Below, one piece after another: positions 1 to 6,411 of a DNA stretch of 7,712 bases. Positions within the stretch are counted from its first letter, which is position 1. Each line of letters begins with the position of its first letter. Below the pieces are notes generated by a model that worked only from the letters and a program-made list of their open reading frames with translations, ran no database searches and was not told the DNA's origin. The position numbers were made by a program, and so were the translations under genes. Source of the DNA: Treponema sp. (lineage in GTDB: Bacteria; Spirochaetota; Spirochaetia; Treponematales; Treponemataceae); contig JAAZCS010000164.1 in the NCBI GenBank assembly GCA_012513125.1, forward strand, positions 1 to 7,712. Direction: 5' to 3'.

Positions 1-759
1 AGTCAAAATTCTTGGAGCTCTTCATTTTCTGTAGGGAGAATTAATCAAGGAGATTCAAATGATATTTCGTTGCAATTAGGAAGTGTTCTTGGATGGAATT
101 TCAATGTTTTAACATCTTTTGGATTAGAATTTTCTCATTCATTGCAAACTTCAATAGAAGAAAATAAAACGAAAGTATTTACTGATACAACTCTTCATGG
201 TGTGTCTGGAAAGCAGATAAATTTTAAGAATACTAATACATACAGATATCGTGATAATAATATTGATCCAGAAACGGGGAAACCAATCTATTCTGGGGTT
301 ACAAAAGAAATTGTATCAGGTCTTAAGCTAGATATTTGTGGCTGGGTAAGCGGAAATGGAATGATAACAAGCACTGTTACAGCGTCAGTTTCGCGGCAAG
401 GTTCAGATACGTCTTCATCTACGGGAAATCCACCTCCAACTACAGAAAAAATTGTCACAACTGAAGTGTGTTGCAAAAGTGGAGAACCAATTATTTTGAG
501 TGGATTGATTCAAAATGCGGATGTACTGGAGGAAAAAAGGTCACCGGGAATATCAAAAATACCCTTTTTGGGAAATTTGTTTAAAAACCGAGAAAAAGTT
601 TCTGAAAAAACTCAAATGGTGATTTATTTGGTTCCACACGTTATTTCTTATGAAAAAAATACCTATTTTGAAAATATTGATAATTCTGAATGGATAAAAA
701 AGACGATACAGGAACTTTTTTCAATTGAAGAAAAAAAGGAGATATATGAACGCAAATGA
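1..759 (+). CDS. gspD: Secretin C-terminal part, T2SS outer-membrane channel (GspD-like), 5' truncated
   Basis: The reading frame is open from the first base, so the gene begins upstream of the window; 252 residues are visible. Secretins form the multimeric outer-membrane gate of type II secretion and type IV pilus systems. The visible part is the secretin beta-barrel domain. It has a stretch matching the 'dG + S.. + GLI' region (codons around 460-515, ending SGLIQN) and the family signature SPGISKIPFLGNLF at 541-582. After that comes the closing strand KTQMVIYLVPHVI, typical of secretin C-termini. A Ser/Thr/Pro/Gly-rich linker (about 400-445) sits between two of the strands. A Cys-Cys pair (469-474) and another Cys (337-339) are unusual for this domain. 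A long tail after the last strand (about 650-756) overlaps the start of gspE by 14 nt. The GspD rather than PilQ assignment rests on the neighbouring gspE, gspF and gspG. Confident as a secretin, a little less as GspD. Confidence 0.92.
   Translation, partial: SQNSWSSSFSVGRINQGDSNDISLQLGSVLGWNFNVLTSFGLEFSHSLQTSIEENKTKVFTDTTLHGVSGKQINFKNTNTYRYRDNNIDPETGKPIYSGVTKEIVSGLKLDICGWVSGNGMITSTVTASVSRQGSDTSSSTGNPPPTTEKIVTTEVCCKSGEPIILSGLIQNADVLEEKRSPGISKIPFLGNLFKNREKVSEKTQMVIYLVPHVISYEKNTYFENIDNSEWIKKTIQELFSIEEKKEIYERK
736..741 (+). promoter_or_regulatory. Ribosome binding site AAGGAG deciding the gspE start
   Basis: AAGGAG lies 4 nt before the ATG at 746. It falls after the in-frame TTG at 725, so that earlier start is not supported and the ATG is preferred. 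The 15-nt string aaggagatatatgaa here recurs exactly at gspG (3074-3088). Confidence 0.75.
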
Positions 760-2101
760 TTTTAAATTAACGCCTTCTTATTGTCTTTATAACGGAGTTG
801 TAATTCACTTTCAGAATGGACCGAGAATTCATTTTTTGTTGGAAAGAATTAATGACGAAAGTTTGAAAAAAAGGCTAGAAAAAGCTTTTACAATTCATGT
901 GGAAAATAAATATACAGAAGAAGCAATTATAACTTATGGAATTTGTAACAGAAGAGATGTGAGAAAATATGTTTCAACATTATATGAAAAGAATGATTTG
1001 GTAAAACGAGAGGTCTTTACAGAAGAGAAAAAAGAAAATGAAGCTGCAGCTGTTATCTTGTTAGAAGAAATTTTGCAGGAAGCTATTGAATATGGAGCTA
1101 CAGATATTCATATAGAAAAAAGTATCGTGAAATTTAGAATAAACGGAATTCTTCAAAGGCAAAAAGAAATTCAAAAAGATAAGATGGGAGAAGTAATTCA
1201 AAGAATAAAATTCTTAAGTGGAATGAACGTTATGGAGAAAAGATTTTGTCAAAATGGTCATTTCATTTTTGGAGAAAAAAAGTCTGTCTTTATTCGTGTG
1301 TCAACTGTGGGAATAATTAGTGAAAATTCAGTATATGCAGAAGAATCAATAGTTTTAAGAATACTTGATACTTCTAGAAATCCACTTGGAATTGAAAATT
1401 TAGGATTCTCAAATAGTCAGATTACAAAAATAAAGAATATGAGCTGTGAAAAAAATGGTCTTATTCTTGTTTGTGGTCCAACTGGAGCTGGGAAGTCAAC
1501 AACTGTTGCTTCAATTTTGTCTGAAATAGTAAGTAATAATTCATTAAAAATCATTAGTCTTGAAGATCCACCTGAATACTACATCAAGGGAGTAACTCAA
1601 ATAGAAATTGACGAAAATTTGAATAGAAGTTTTGAAAAAGTTCTTCAAAATGTTTTTCGGCAAGATCCAGATGTAATAATGATAGGCGAAATAAGAAGTG
1701 AAAGTGAAGCTGGAGTTGCAGTAAAAGCATCTCTTACCGGGCATTTAGTTTTTGCAACACTTCATGCAAGTAGCTCGGAAAGTGCTATTTTGAGATTAGA
1801 AGATTTGGGAATACCGCTGAAATTAATCACTTCTATATTGAAAGGTATCATCGTTCAAGAATTAAATCATTTTATGGATGAAGTAAATCTATTAGGTTGT
1901 GTTTCAATACCAAAAGCAAACTTTAATGAAATAAAAAATCAAGATTTAAATGAAATGGAAATTGGAAAATATTTTCATAAAATACCAAATGGGCATGAAG
2001 TTCTTCAAAAAAGTTTTCATTTATTGGACAAAAAGAAAAGTACAAAAAAGATTCCATTTATATTTGATCCGAATAGGGATGAGGAAGTAGATGTAATTTG
2101 A
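746..2101 (+). CDS. gspE: T2SS assembly ATPase GspE, lacking the zinc-binding C-terminal module
   Basis: Cytoplasmic hexameric ATPase of the type II secretion/type IV pilus family that powers pseudopilus assembly; 451 residues from the ATG at 746. From about residue 100 the N2 core follows the family pattern (EEILQEAIEYGATDIHIE, then FRING). The Walker A loop GPTGAGKST is at 244-252. The Asp box SLEDPPEYY is at 271-279 (family form is usually EDPVEY). The Walker B stretch RQDPDVIMIGEIR is near 305-317, and the His box TGHLVFATLHA is near 331-341. After residue about 370 the protein leaves the family: the usual 'AQRLVR..C' segment reads IIVQELNHFMDEV, and the tetracysteine zinc module of classical GspE is absent (one Cys remains). 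The region before residue 100 matches no N1 domain that I recognise. It overlaps the secretin by 14 nt and gspF by 4 nt, so translation is probably coupled. All catalytic motifs are present, so it is probably active. Confidence 0.93.
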   Translation: MNANDFKLTPSYCLYNGVVIHFQNGPRIHFLLERINDESLKKRLEKAFTIHVENKYTEEAIITYGICNRRDVRKYVSTLYEKNDLVKREVFTEEKKENEAAAVILLEEILQEAIEYGATDIHIEKSIVKFRINGILQRQKEIQKDKMGEVIQRIKFLSGMNVMEKRFCQNGHFIFGEKKSVFIRVSTVGIISENSVYAEESIVLRILDTSRNPLGIENLGFSNSQITKIKNMSCEKNGLILVCGPTGAGKSTTVASILSEIVSNNSLKIISLEDPPEYYIKGVTQIEIDENLNRSFEKVLQNVFRQDPDVIMIGEIRSESEAGVAVKASLTGHLVFATLHASSSESAILRLEDLGIPLKLITSILKGIIVQELNHFMDEVNLLGCVSIPKANFNEIKNQDLNEMEIGKYFHKIPNGHEVLQKSFHLLDKKKSTKKIPFIFDPNRDEEVDVI

Positions 2102-3072
2102 AAATAAATAATTTTGAAAATGTAAAAAAATTTACTGATTCCTTATTTGAAATGATGAAAATGCAAAATATGAGTTTAGTAAAAAGCCTTGAAGCAATAG
2201 AAGAAACTGAGATTCATGGAAAAGAAAATATTATTTCAAAAGTAGCATCATTTACGAAGAATAGACTCCAAGAAGGCGAAAATTTGTCATCGATTATGAG
2301 AGTCTGCCCATATTTGGAATTTGATAGCTTATATATTTCATTTATTTCATTTTCAGAAAAAACTGGAAATTTATTGAAGTCGTTGGAGTTTTTAAAATCA
2401 AGATGCAGTCGTGAAAAAGAAAATAGAGAAAAAATAATTGAAGCAATTATTTATCCTTGTTTTGTTATTTTTTTGGCATTAGCATTTAGCATTTTTATTG
2501 TCTTGTATAAAAATATTTTATTTTCAGCAACGACTTCTGAAGCAACTTCAGTCAATGAAATTGGGATAATTGTAAAATCGTTTCTTTTATTAATATCGTT
2601 TTCGTTTTTTGGGTTTTTGTCACTAAAAAAATTGATTTGTAATAGTAATTTATATGAAGCATTTTTAATAATTAATTTTCAGATTAAAGAAGAAGTTGAT
2701 ATTTGTTCAGCGATAAATTGCGTAATAGAACTTTTTGGTTGTGATTCAAAGTATGGAATTTATTTTGAAATGATAAAAGAAAGAATTGAATATGGGCTTG
2801 ACTTAAGAAAAGCTTTTTTTATAGACAAAACTCTTATACGGAACTCAAAAATACGTTCAGAAATAAATAATGCGTTTTATCTGGCAGACAAAATGGAAAG
2901 CAAAAGTGAGGTTTTTGATAAAATTGCAACTTGGATTTTTGAGCGAAATGAAGCTAGACGGAAATGTTATATGAAGCTTATTGAACCTGTTTGCATAGTT
3001 GTTGTTGGCATATTTTTGTTATCGATTGTCATTAGCTTGTATATGCCTTCTTTATCAATATTAAATACTTAA
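2098..3072 (+). CDS. gspF: T2SS inner-membrane platform protein GspF (short form)
   Basis: Polytopic platform protein that couples the GspE ATPase to pseudopilin assembly in the inner membrane; 324 residues, against roughly 400 in classical GspF. Two repeats of the T2SSF fold are visible. The first has the segment GNLLKSLEFL followed by helix 1 with the conserved Tyr-Pro (YP at 119-120, hydrophobic to about 137). A second helix lies at about 158-178. The second repeat ends in the conserved Glu-Pro (296-297) and a terminal hydrophobic helix at about 298-318 (IVVVGIFLLSIVISLYMP), which closely follows the family's ending. The protein starts almost directly at the first repeat, so the usual N-terminal soluble extension of about 60 residues is missing. 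The start is TTG at 2098, overlapping the gspE stop as TTGA, with GAGGAAG at 2081-2087 as its binding site. An in-frame stop (2080) just upstream rules out a longer start. Confidence 0.9.
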   Translation: MKINNFENVKKFTDSLFEMMKMQNMSLVKSLEAIEETEIHGKENIISKVASFTKNRLQEGENLSSIMRVCPYLEFDSLYISFISFSEKTGNLLKSLEFLKSRCSREKENREKIIEAIIYPCFVIFLALAFSIFIVLYKNILFSATTSEATSVNEIGIIVKSFLLLISFSFFGFLSLKKLICNSNLYEAFLIINFQIKEEVDICSAINCVIELFGCDSKYGIYFEMIKERIEYGLDLRKAFFIDKTLIRNSKIRSEINNAFYLADKMESKSEVFDKIATWIFERNEARRKCYMKLIEPVCIVVVGIFLLSIVISLYMPSLSILNT

Positions 3073-3073
3073 C

Positions 3074-3079
3074 AAGGAG
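3074..3079 (+). promoter_or_regulatory. Ribosome binding site of gspG, AAGGAG
   Basis: AAGGAG with 4 nt to the ATG at 3084. The 15-nt context is identical to that of gspE (736-750), two bases after the gspF stop codon. Confidence 0.7.
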
Positions 3080-3083
3080 ATAT

Positions 3084-3569
3084 ATGAAAAAAAAATTTGG
3101 AGTTAAAAATGTTATTAAAAAGAAGAAATTTTCAAGAGGATTTACATTTGTTGAAACAATTGCAGTTCTTTCAATTACTGCAATTCTTGCGGCTGGAAGT
3201 TCAGTTTCTGTTTCAAAGTTTATCAATATGGCAAAAAAATCTTCTTCAAAAAATCAGATTGAGCAGTATAAGTTTGCATTACAGGCTTACTTTCTTGATT
3301 GTGGGTGTTTTCCAACGACAGAACAAGGTCTTGCCTCTTTATGGGAAAAACCGATTCTCTATCCGATACCAGAAAACTGGGGCGGACCATATATTGAAAG
3401 TGAACCAGGACGTGATTCCTGGGGATTTAACTTTGAATATATCAATACAGACGATTCGATTGTTTCCCAAGAAATTCCCAAAAATGTTCCTTTTGTCGTC
3501 AAATCTTTAGGAAAAGATGGAATGGAAGGTGGAAGTGGTGAAAATGAAGATATTGTTTCATGGAAATAG
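3084..3569 (+). CDS. gspG: Major pseudopilin GspG
   Basis: Main subunit of the periplasmic pseudopilus of the type II secretion system; 161 residues. It has a basic leader (residues 1-19), then the prepilin peptidase site G19|F20 followed by FTFVETIAVLSITAILAA. Glu24 is at the conserved +5 position and is followed by the hydrophobic assembly helix. Past the helix are the GspG-specific FPTTEQGLASLWEKP (76-90) and WGGPYIE. The C-terminal GKDGMEGGSGENEDIVSWK (143-161) closely matches the calcium-binding ending of GspG (LG.DG..GG......DI..W). C73 and C75 lie close together in DCGCF, where most homologues have no Cys, so a disulfide with a partner is possible but unproven. The ATG at 3084 is supported by a perfect AAGGAG. 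The next gene follows within 10 nt. Confidence 0.95.
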   Translation: MKKKFGVKNVIKKKKFSRGFTFVETIAVLSITAILAAGSSVSVSKFINMAKKSSSKNQIEQYKFALQAYFLDCGCFPTTEQGLASLWEKPILYPIPENWGGPYIESEPGRDSWGFNFEYINTDDSIVSQEIPKNVPFVVKSLGKDGMEGGSGENEDIVSWK

Positions 3570-3573
3570 GTGA
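3568..3573 (+). promoter_or_regulatory. Ribosome binding site AGGTGA deciding a TTG start
   Basis: AGGTGA, part of the perfect anti-16S complement, overlaps the gspG stop codon and sits 5 nt before TTG at 3579. It therefore supports the TTG start over the GTG at 3570, which lies inside this site. Confidence 0.6.
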
Positions 3574-3578
3574 TTGTT

Positions 3579-3752
3579 TTGAAATATTTACTAAATTTTA
3601 CACTATGTCTTGTTGTTCTTTCTACATTACTTCTTTCGATTATTTATAGAAAAAAAAGTGAATTGATGAAATGGAACAAGGAAGGGGTTAAATTGCAACA
3701 GTTCATGGATTCATTCAATGAAGATGAGAAGAATGCTTATGAGATTAGTTGA
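3579..3752 (+). CDS. Small single-pass membrane protein, possible degenerate minor pseudopilin
   Basis: 57 residues from TTG at 3579 (60 if GTG at 3570 is used). I do not recognise the family. An N-terminal hydrophobic segment (about residues 4-23) runs into Arg-Lys-Lys, then a short charged stretch ending in NEDEKNAYEIS. In the position expected for gspH, the segment NFTLCLVVLSTLLLSIIY resembles a pilin helix (F-T-L...). It lacks the Gly at -1 and the Glu at +5 of pilins, so normal prepilin peptidase processing is not predicted. Its last residues overlap the next gene by up to 35 nt, which suggests coupled translation. Alternatives are a plain small membrane protein of the platform, or a GspH remnant. 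That it is a real gene is supported by the binding site, spacing and shared composition. Its role is an inference from position. Confidence 0.6.
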   Translation: MKYLLNFTLCLVVLSTLLLSIIYRKKSELMKWNKEGVKLQQFMDSFNEDEKNAYEIS

Positions 3753-4104
3753 ATTACTGTTTTTGTTATCATTGATTTTTACATCATCTTTCTTTTTGAA
3801 CAAGAATATTGTAAGGATTTCAAATCTTTCAAAATCTGTTGAAAATAAAAAATCAAGCGTTATCAATAATGAGTTTATTTACAAATCATTTATTAACACT
3901 TGTAAAGGAGAGATGTGTGGAAGTAAAAAAGGGTTTTCATCATTAAATGAATGGCAAGTGTCATGCAGAGCTATGTTTGATTTAGATTATATAAGTTGGG
4001 GAAATGCAGATGAATTTATGGTTGTAAATAGTGAAAAAGAAAAATTATTGTATGGAAAATGGTTTGGAAAATCAATAAATGGTGAAATTTATTGCAGAAA
4101 ATGA
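3718..4104 (+). CDS. Hypothetical protein with a pilin-like N-terminal helix and four cysteines
   Basis: 128 residues from ATG 3718. ATGs at 3724, 3733 and 3739 are in frame, and the latest would begin MRLVELLFLL (121 residues). The N-terminus is a hydrophobic helix whose start, L-V-E-L-L, has the form of a pilin +3 to +7 (Glu at +5). There is no Gly before it and only a very short leader. After the helix the protein is soluble and rich in Asn, Ser and Lys. It has four Cys (NTCKGEMCG, VSCRAM, IYCRK at the C-terminus), a pattern consistent with a periplasmic disulfide-bonded domain. I do not recognise a family. In the gsp order it occupies the place of a minor pseudopilin (GspI/J). It overlaps the 57-residue gene, consistent with translational coupling. 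An alternative is an ordinary periplasmic protein with a signal anchor. Confidence 0.6.
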   Translation: MKMRRMLMRLVELLFLLSLIFTSSFFLNKNIVRISNLSKSVENKKSSVINNEFIYKSFINTCKGEMCGSKKGFSSLNEWQVSCRAMFDLDYISWGNADEFMVVNSEKEKLLYGKWFGKSINGEIYCRK

Positions 4105-4173
4105 AAGCTAAATAAAGTCGCAGACAAAAAAAAGTCATGAAAGAATATCGTTAGGTATATTGTCTAGCTTTTT

Positions 4174-4178
4174 GAGGA
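4174..4178 (+). promoter_or_regulatory. Ribosome binding site GAGGA favouring a TTG start at 4187
   Basis: GAGGA with 8 nt to TTG 4187. The alternative TTG at 4160 has only AGGT at 4153-4156, 3 nt away, and no ATG exists in frame before 4199. Confidence 0.45.
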
Positions 4179-4186
4179 AAAAAAGT

Positions 4187-5353
4187 TTGAAAAAAAATAT
4201 GATTATGACAAAAGATTATGATTTCTATTCTTTTAAGCTTCCTTTGGATTCATTTATTGGAAGAAAGCGTAATATTTTTATAAATTCGCAATTAGACAAA
4301 ATTCATCCTTGTTTTTCGGTTTCATCATGTTTTGATGTAAAGACGTATCTATCAAAAAAAGGTTTATTCATTCATGTAATAGTAATGAATAAGTTGAAGC
4401 TAATTGAGTATAAAAGTAAGTTTGGTGAAAACTTATGGATAAAAGAAAACAAATATATAAAAATCTTTCAAAATAGAAAAAAACAACTTTGTCAATTTGT
4501 AAGTTTTTTTGTAATAGCTTTTATTTTTTCTTTTGTTTTGCATAGAATCCAATCAAAAAACGAAATGAATAAACATGAGAATATCACTTTTGAGTCATCG
4601 TTACGTAGCAGTTTAAGGGAGAATGATTCTTATGATTATGTAAATCTTTTTAAAACAATTTCTGAAAATAAAGGAAAAATAGAACAAATCCAAATGGAGC
4701 GTATTCAAGAATCAATTGTCACCAAGATAAAATTAAAGGAAATTTTACCTGAATTGATTGGTGAAAAAGCGAAACTTTCACCAGTTATTTATCATGATGG
4801 AAAAGCGTCATTTTCAATTGAAATAATGGAAAAAATGATTAATGAGAAAAAATCATTTTCTCAAATAAATGTTGTAATGCCAAAAATAAGAAAAGAAATT
4901 CAATCAAATGACGGTTTTGTGAGTGAAGAAAATTTCAATACGGGAAGAATAAAATTTGTATTAAAAAATAATGATAAACAAAATTTTGGATTATTTATCA
5001 ATAAGTTAAATGAATTGTTTTCAAGCTCTGGATGTGGAATAAAAAGTTTTGTATTTACTGTTTCTGATGAAAATTCAATACAGTTTGATGTTTGTCTATC
5101 TGAAAATGAAAGCATTGAGTATAAAGATTTATTCAACATAATTGGTGAGTGTGAAAATTTGTTTCTATATAATGAAATTCCCAAAAATAAAACACAAAAA
5201 ATTACAAAAAATATAAGTGTGGCGGAAAAGTCTTTTAGTGAAGAAAAAATGGAAAATATCATTGGTAGAATTTACAAGGAAAATGGTCAATGCAAGATAT
5301 TTTATAGAGATGTAGATGGAAAGATAAAGTTTATTGTAAAAAAAGAAACTTAA
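4187..5353 (+). CDS. Bitopic inner-membrane protein, GspL/PilN-like topology, family unknown
   Basis: 388 residues from the TTG at 4187 (397 if started at TTG 4160, a weaker site). About 100 residues of Lys-rich, presumably cytoplasmic sequence come first. A single hydrophobic helix follows at about 103-118 (FVSFFVIAFIFSFVL), then about 270 residues of presumably periplasmic sequence with alternating beta and helix and several Cys. The layout (cytoplasmic part, one membrane pass, periplasmic region) is that of GspL, which binds GspE, or of a fused PilM/PilN-type protein. I see no actin-like ATPase motifs in the short cytoplasmic part and recognise no family sequence, so this is topology only. 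It lies after gspG and the two small genes, where gspL/gspM are found in classical operons. About 80 nt separate it from the previous gene, the longest gap in the window, and it ends 14 nt before the next start. Confidence 0.65.
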   Translation: MKKNMIMTKDYDFYSFKLPLDSFIGRKRNIFINSQLDKIHPCFSVSSCFDVKTYLSKKGLFIHVIVMNKLKLIEYKSKFGENLWIKENKYIKIFQNRKKQLCQFVSFFVIAFIFSFVLHRIQSKNEMNKHENITFESSLRSSLRENDSYDYVNLFKTISENKGKIEQIQMERIQESIVTKIKLKEILPELIGEKAKLSPVIYHDGKASFSIEIMEKMINEKKSFSQINVVMPKIRKEIQSNDGFVSEENFNTGRIKFVLKNNDKQNFGLFINKLNELFSSSGCGIKSFVFTVSDENSIQFDVCLSENESIEYKDLFNIIGECENLFLYNEIPKNKTQKITKNISVAEKSFSEEKMENIIGRIYKENGQCKIFYRDVDGKIKFIVKKET

Positions 5354-5355
5354 AA

Positions 5356-5361
5356 AAGGAG
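5356..5361 (+). promoter_or_regulatory. Ribosome binding site AAGGAG deciding a TTG start
   Basis: AAGGAG with 6 nt to TTG 5368, which begins a clear lipoprotein signal. This makes TTG the start even though it is a minor start codon. Confidence 0.7.
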
Positions 5362-5367
5362 ATACAT

Positions 5368-5973
5368 TTGAAAAAATATTTGTGGTTGCTGTTGTTGAAT
5401 ATTGTTTTTATATCTTGCTCTTCAACAAAATATTTCAAGGAAAAAGTAGATTTATGCGGTCTTGTTGTTGATGAAAATAATCAGCCAATACCATATTTTG
5501 AAATGACTTGCATTGATTCTAAAGGGACTATTGAATATGCCATAACAAATGAGAATGGAATATTTGTTTTTCAAAATAAAAAGTCTGGCTCGTATGTGTT
5601 GAATGGAAAAAAGAATGGTTGGACTAAATTAACAGATAAAAAAATAAATTTTATAGATTATCGACAAATGACTTGTTGTAAGGTTTGGAGCATAGAAAAA
5701 ACATTGGAAACTGTGAAACAAATGATTTTTCAAAAAGATTATGAAGCAGCTTTCTTTTCCATTGATAAGATTTATGTTGATGAAATGTCACTAGTTGAGA
5801 TAACTGTATTGTTTCATAAAGTTTTTTTATTAATGAAAATGAACGAAAAGGAAAAGTCAAAGTTCTTTTATGAGAAGCTTTTATTCAGTGTGAAAAATCA
5901 AGAAAAAGACAATTATTTTAGAAATGAAATTGATGAGTTACAAAAACTTCTTGAATGGAGGAATGAAGAATGA
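5368..5973 (+). CDS. Lipoprotein with carboxypeptidase-regulatory-like beta domain and helical tail
   Basis: 201 residues with the lipoprotein signal MKKYLWLLLLNIVFISC; Cys17 is the likely lipidated residue, followed by SS. Residues about 26-85 follow the pattern of the carboxypeptidase regulatory-like fold: 'G.V.D.n.qPIp...m...dskG...ya.TnenG.F.f.nk.sG.Yvl'. In other bacteria this Greek-key fold is a stalk or peptidoglycan/partner-binding domain. From about 105 the protein is helical, with alternating short amphipathic helices (KQMIFQKDYEAAFFSIDKIY ...) that look like a TPR-type repeat. Function unknown; a periplasmic or outer-membrane scaffold of the secretion system is an inference from its place after the gsp genes. 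The start is TTG at 5368. The next gene overlaps its stop by 4 nt. Confidence 0.75.
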   Translation: MKKYLWLLLLNIVFISCSSTKYFKEKVDLCGLVVDENNQPIPYFEMTCIDSKGTIEYAITNENGIFVFQNKKSGSYVLNGKKNGWTKLTDKKINFIDYRQMTCCKVWSIEKTLETVKQMIFQKDYEAAFFSIDKIYVDEMSLVEITVLFHKVFLLMKMNEKEKSKFFYEKLLFSVKNQEKDNYFRNEIDELQKLLEWRNEE

Positions 5974-6404
5974 ATAAAAAAATAGCAAAATTTTTATTGT
6001 GGATGAGTTTTCTTATTTTTTTTACAAATTGCAAATTGTTTTCAGATGAGAATCAAATTCCTTATTTAATTTCTGGAGATATAGAATTATCTGAAAGTGA
6101 TTCATATTGTTTGGACTATAAATTCTACAATAATAGTGGAAAAAATGTTTATGCGTTTACGCTTGTTCTGTTTGTTTATGACGAGGATGGAAATCCGCCT
6201 CCATATTGTTCTAGCAATTTTGTTATAAATGTTGCCTCAGTTGTTTCTTCTTATTCGTATAGTGAAGACAAAATAGATTTAAAACCGTACATAGTTGAAG
6301 TAAACGAGGTTGATTACAATATTGATTACATTTATATAAGCAATATTGTTTATGAAGACGGCTCGGTTTGGTCAGATCCACTGGGATTTTCAATTAAGTT
6401 TTAG
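5970..6404 (+). CDS. Small beta-rich lipoprotein
   Basis: 144 residues; the signal peptide MNKKIAKFLLWMSFLIFFTNC ends at Cys21 (Phe-Thr-Asn before Cys, a relaxed spirochaete-type lipobox). The rest is rich in Tyr, Asp, Ser and Val, with alternating hydrophobic strands such as LDYKFYNNSGKNVYAFTLVLF and IDYIYISNIV. It is probably an Ig-like or beta-sandwich domain of about 110 residues. I recognise no family. ATG 5970 overlaps the preceding stop (ATGA) and has GGAGG at 5957-5961, 8 nt away. It is probably a surface or periplasmic lipoprotein, and co-translation with the lipoproteins on either side suggests a joint function. Confidence 0.7.
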   Translation: MNKKIAKFLLWMSFLIFFTNCKLFSDENQIPYLISGDIELSESDSYCLDYKFYNNSGKNVYAFTLVLFVYDEDGNPPPYCSSNFVINVASVVSSYSYSEDKIDLKPYIVEVNEVDYNIDYIYISNIVYEDGSVWSDPLGFSIKF

Positions 6405-6411
6405 GAAATAA

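Noticed and set aside
288..476. Minus-strand frame inside the secretin
   Set aside because: Shadow frame; no binding site, no similarity, and the plus-strand secretin motifs are strong here.
725..745. Earlier gspE start at TTG 725
   Set aside because: The strong AAGGAG at 736-741 lies downstream of it and 4 nt before ATG 746, which fits the later start.
70..759. Start of the secretin gene at the TTG at 70
   Set aside because: The frame is open from base 1 with secretin-like sequence before it, so the true start lies outside the window.
1544..1744. Minus-strand frame across the GspE Walker B region
   Set aside because: Opposes highly conserved coding sequence and has no features of its own.
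3097..3510. Alternative plus-strand frame inside gspG
   Set aside because: Out-of-frame translation is low-complexity in Leu and Gln without domain features; the GspG frame has clear family motifs.
1..3569. Type IV pilus (PilQ/PilB/PilC/PilA) instead of T2SS
   Set aside because: The pseudopilin has the GspG-specific calcium-binding ending and FPTTEQGL motif, which favours T2SS.
3579..4104. Possible frameshift splitting one protein into the 57- and 128-residue frames
   Set aside because: Each has its own start and its own N-terminal hydrophobic helix, so a single joined protein would carry two such helices; overlap with coupling explains it better. Not fully excluded.
4104..4171. Inverted repeat aaagcta / tagcttt flanking the 4105-4186 gap, considered as a terminator
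   Set aside because: Only 7 bp with a loop of more than 50 nt and no GC-rich stem; not a credible intrinsic terminator.
4900..5262. Minus-strand frame opposite the bitopic protein
   Set aside because: No start signal, and the plus-strand gene has a consistent topology and binding site.
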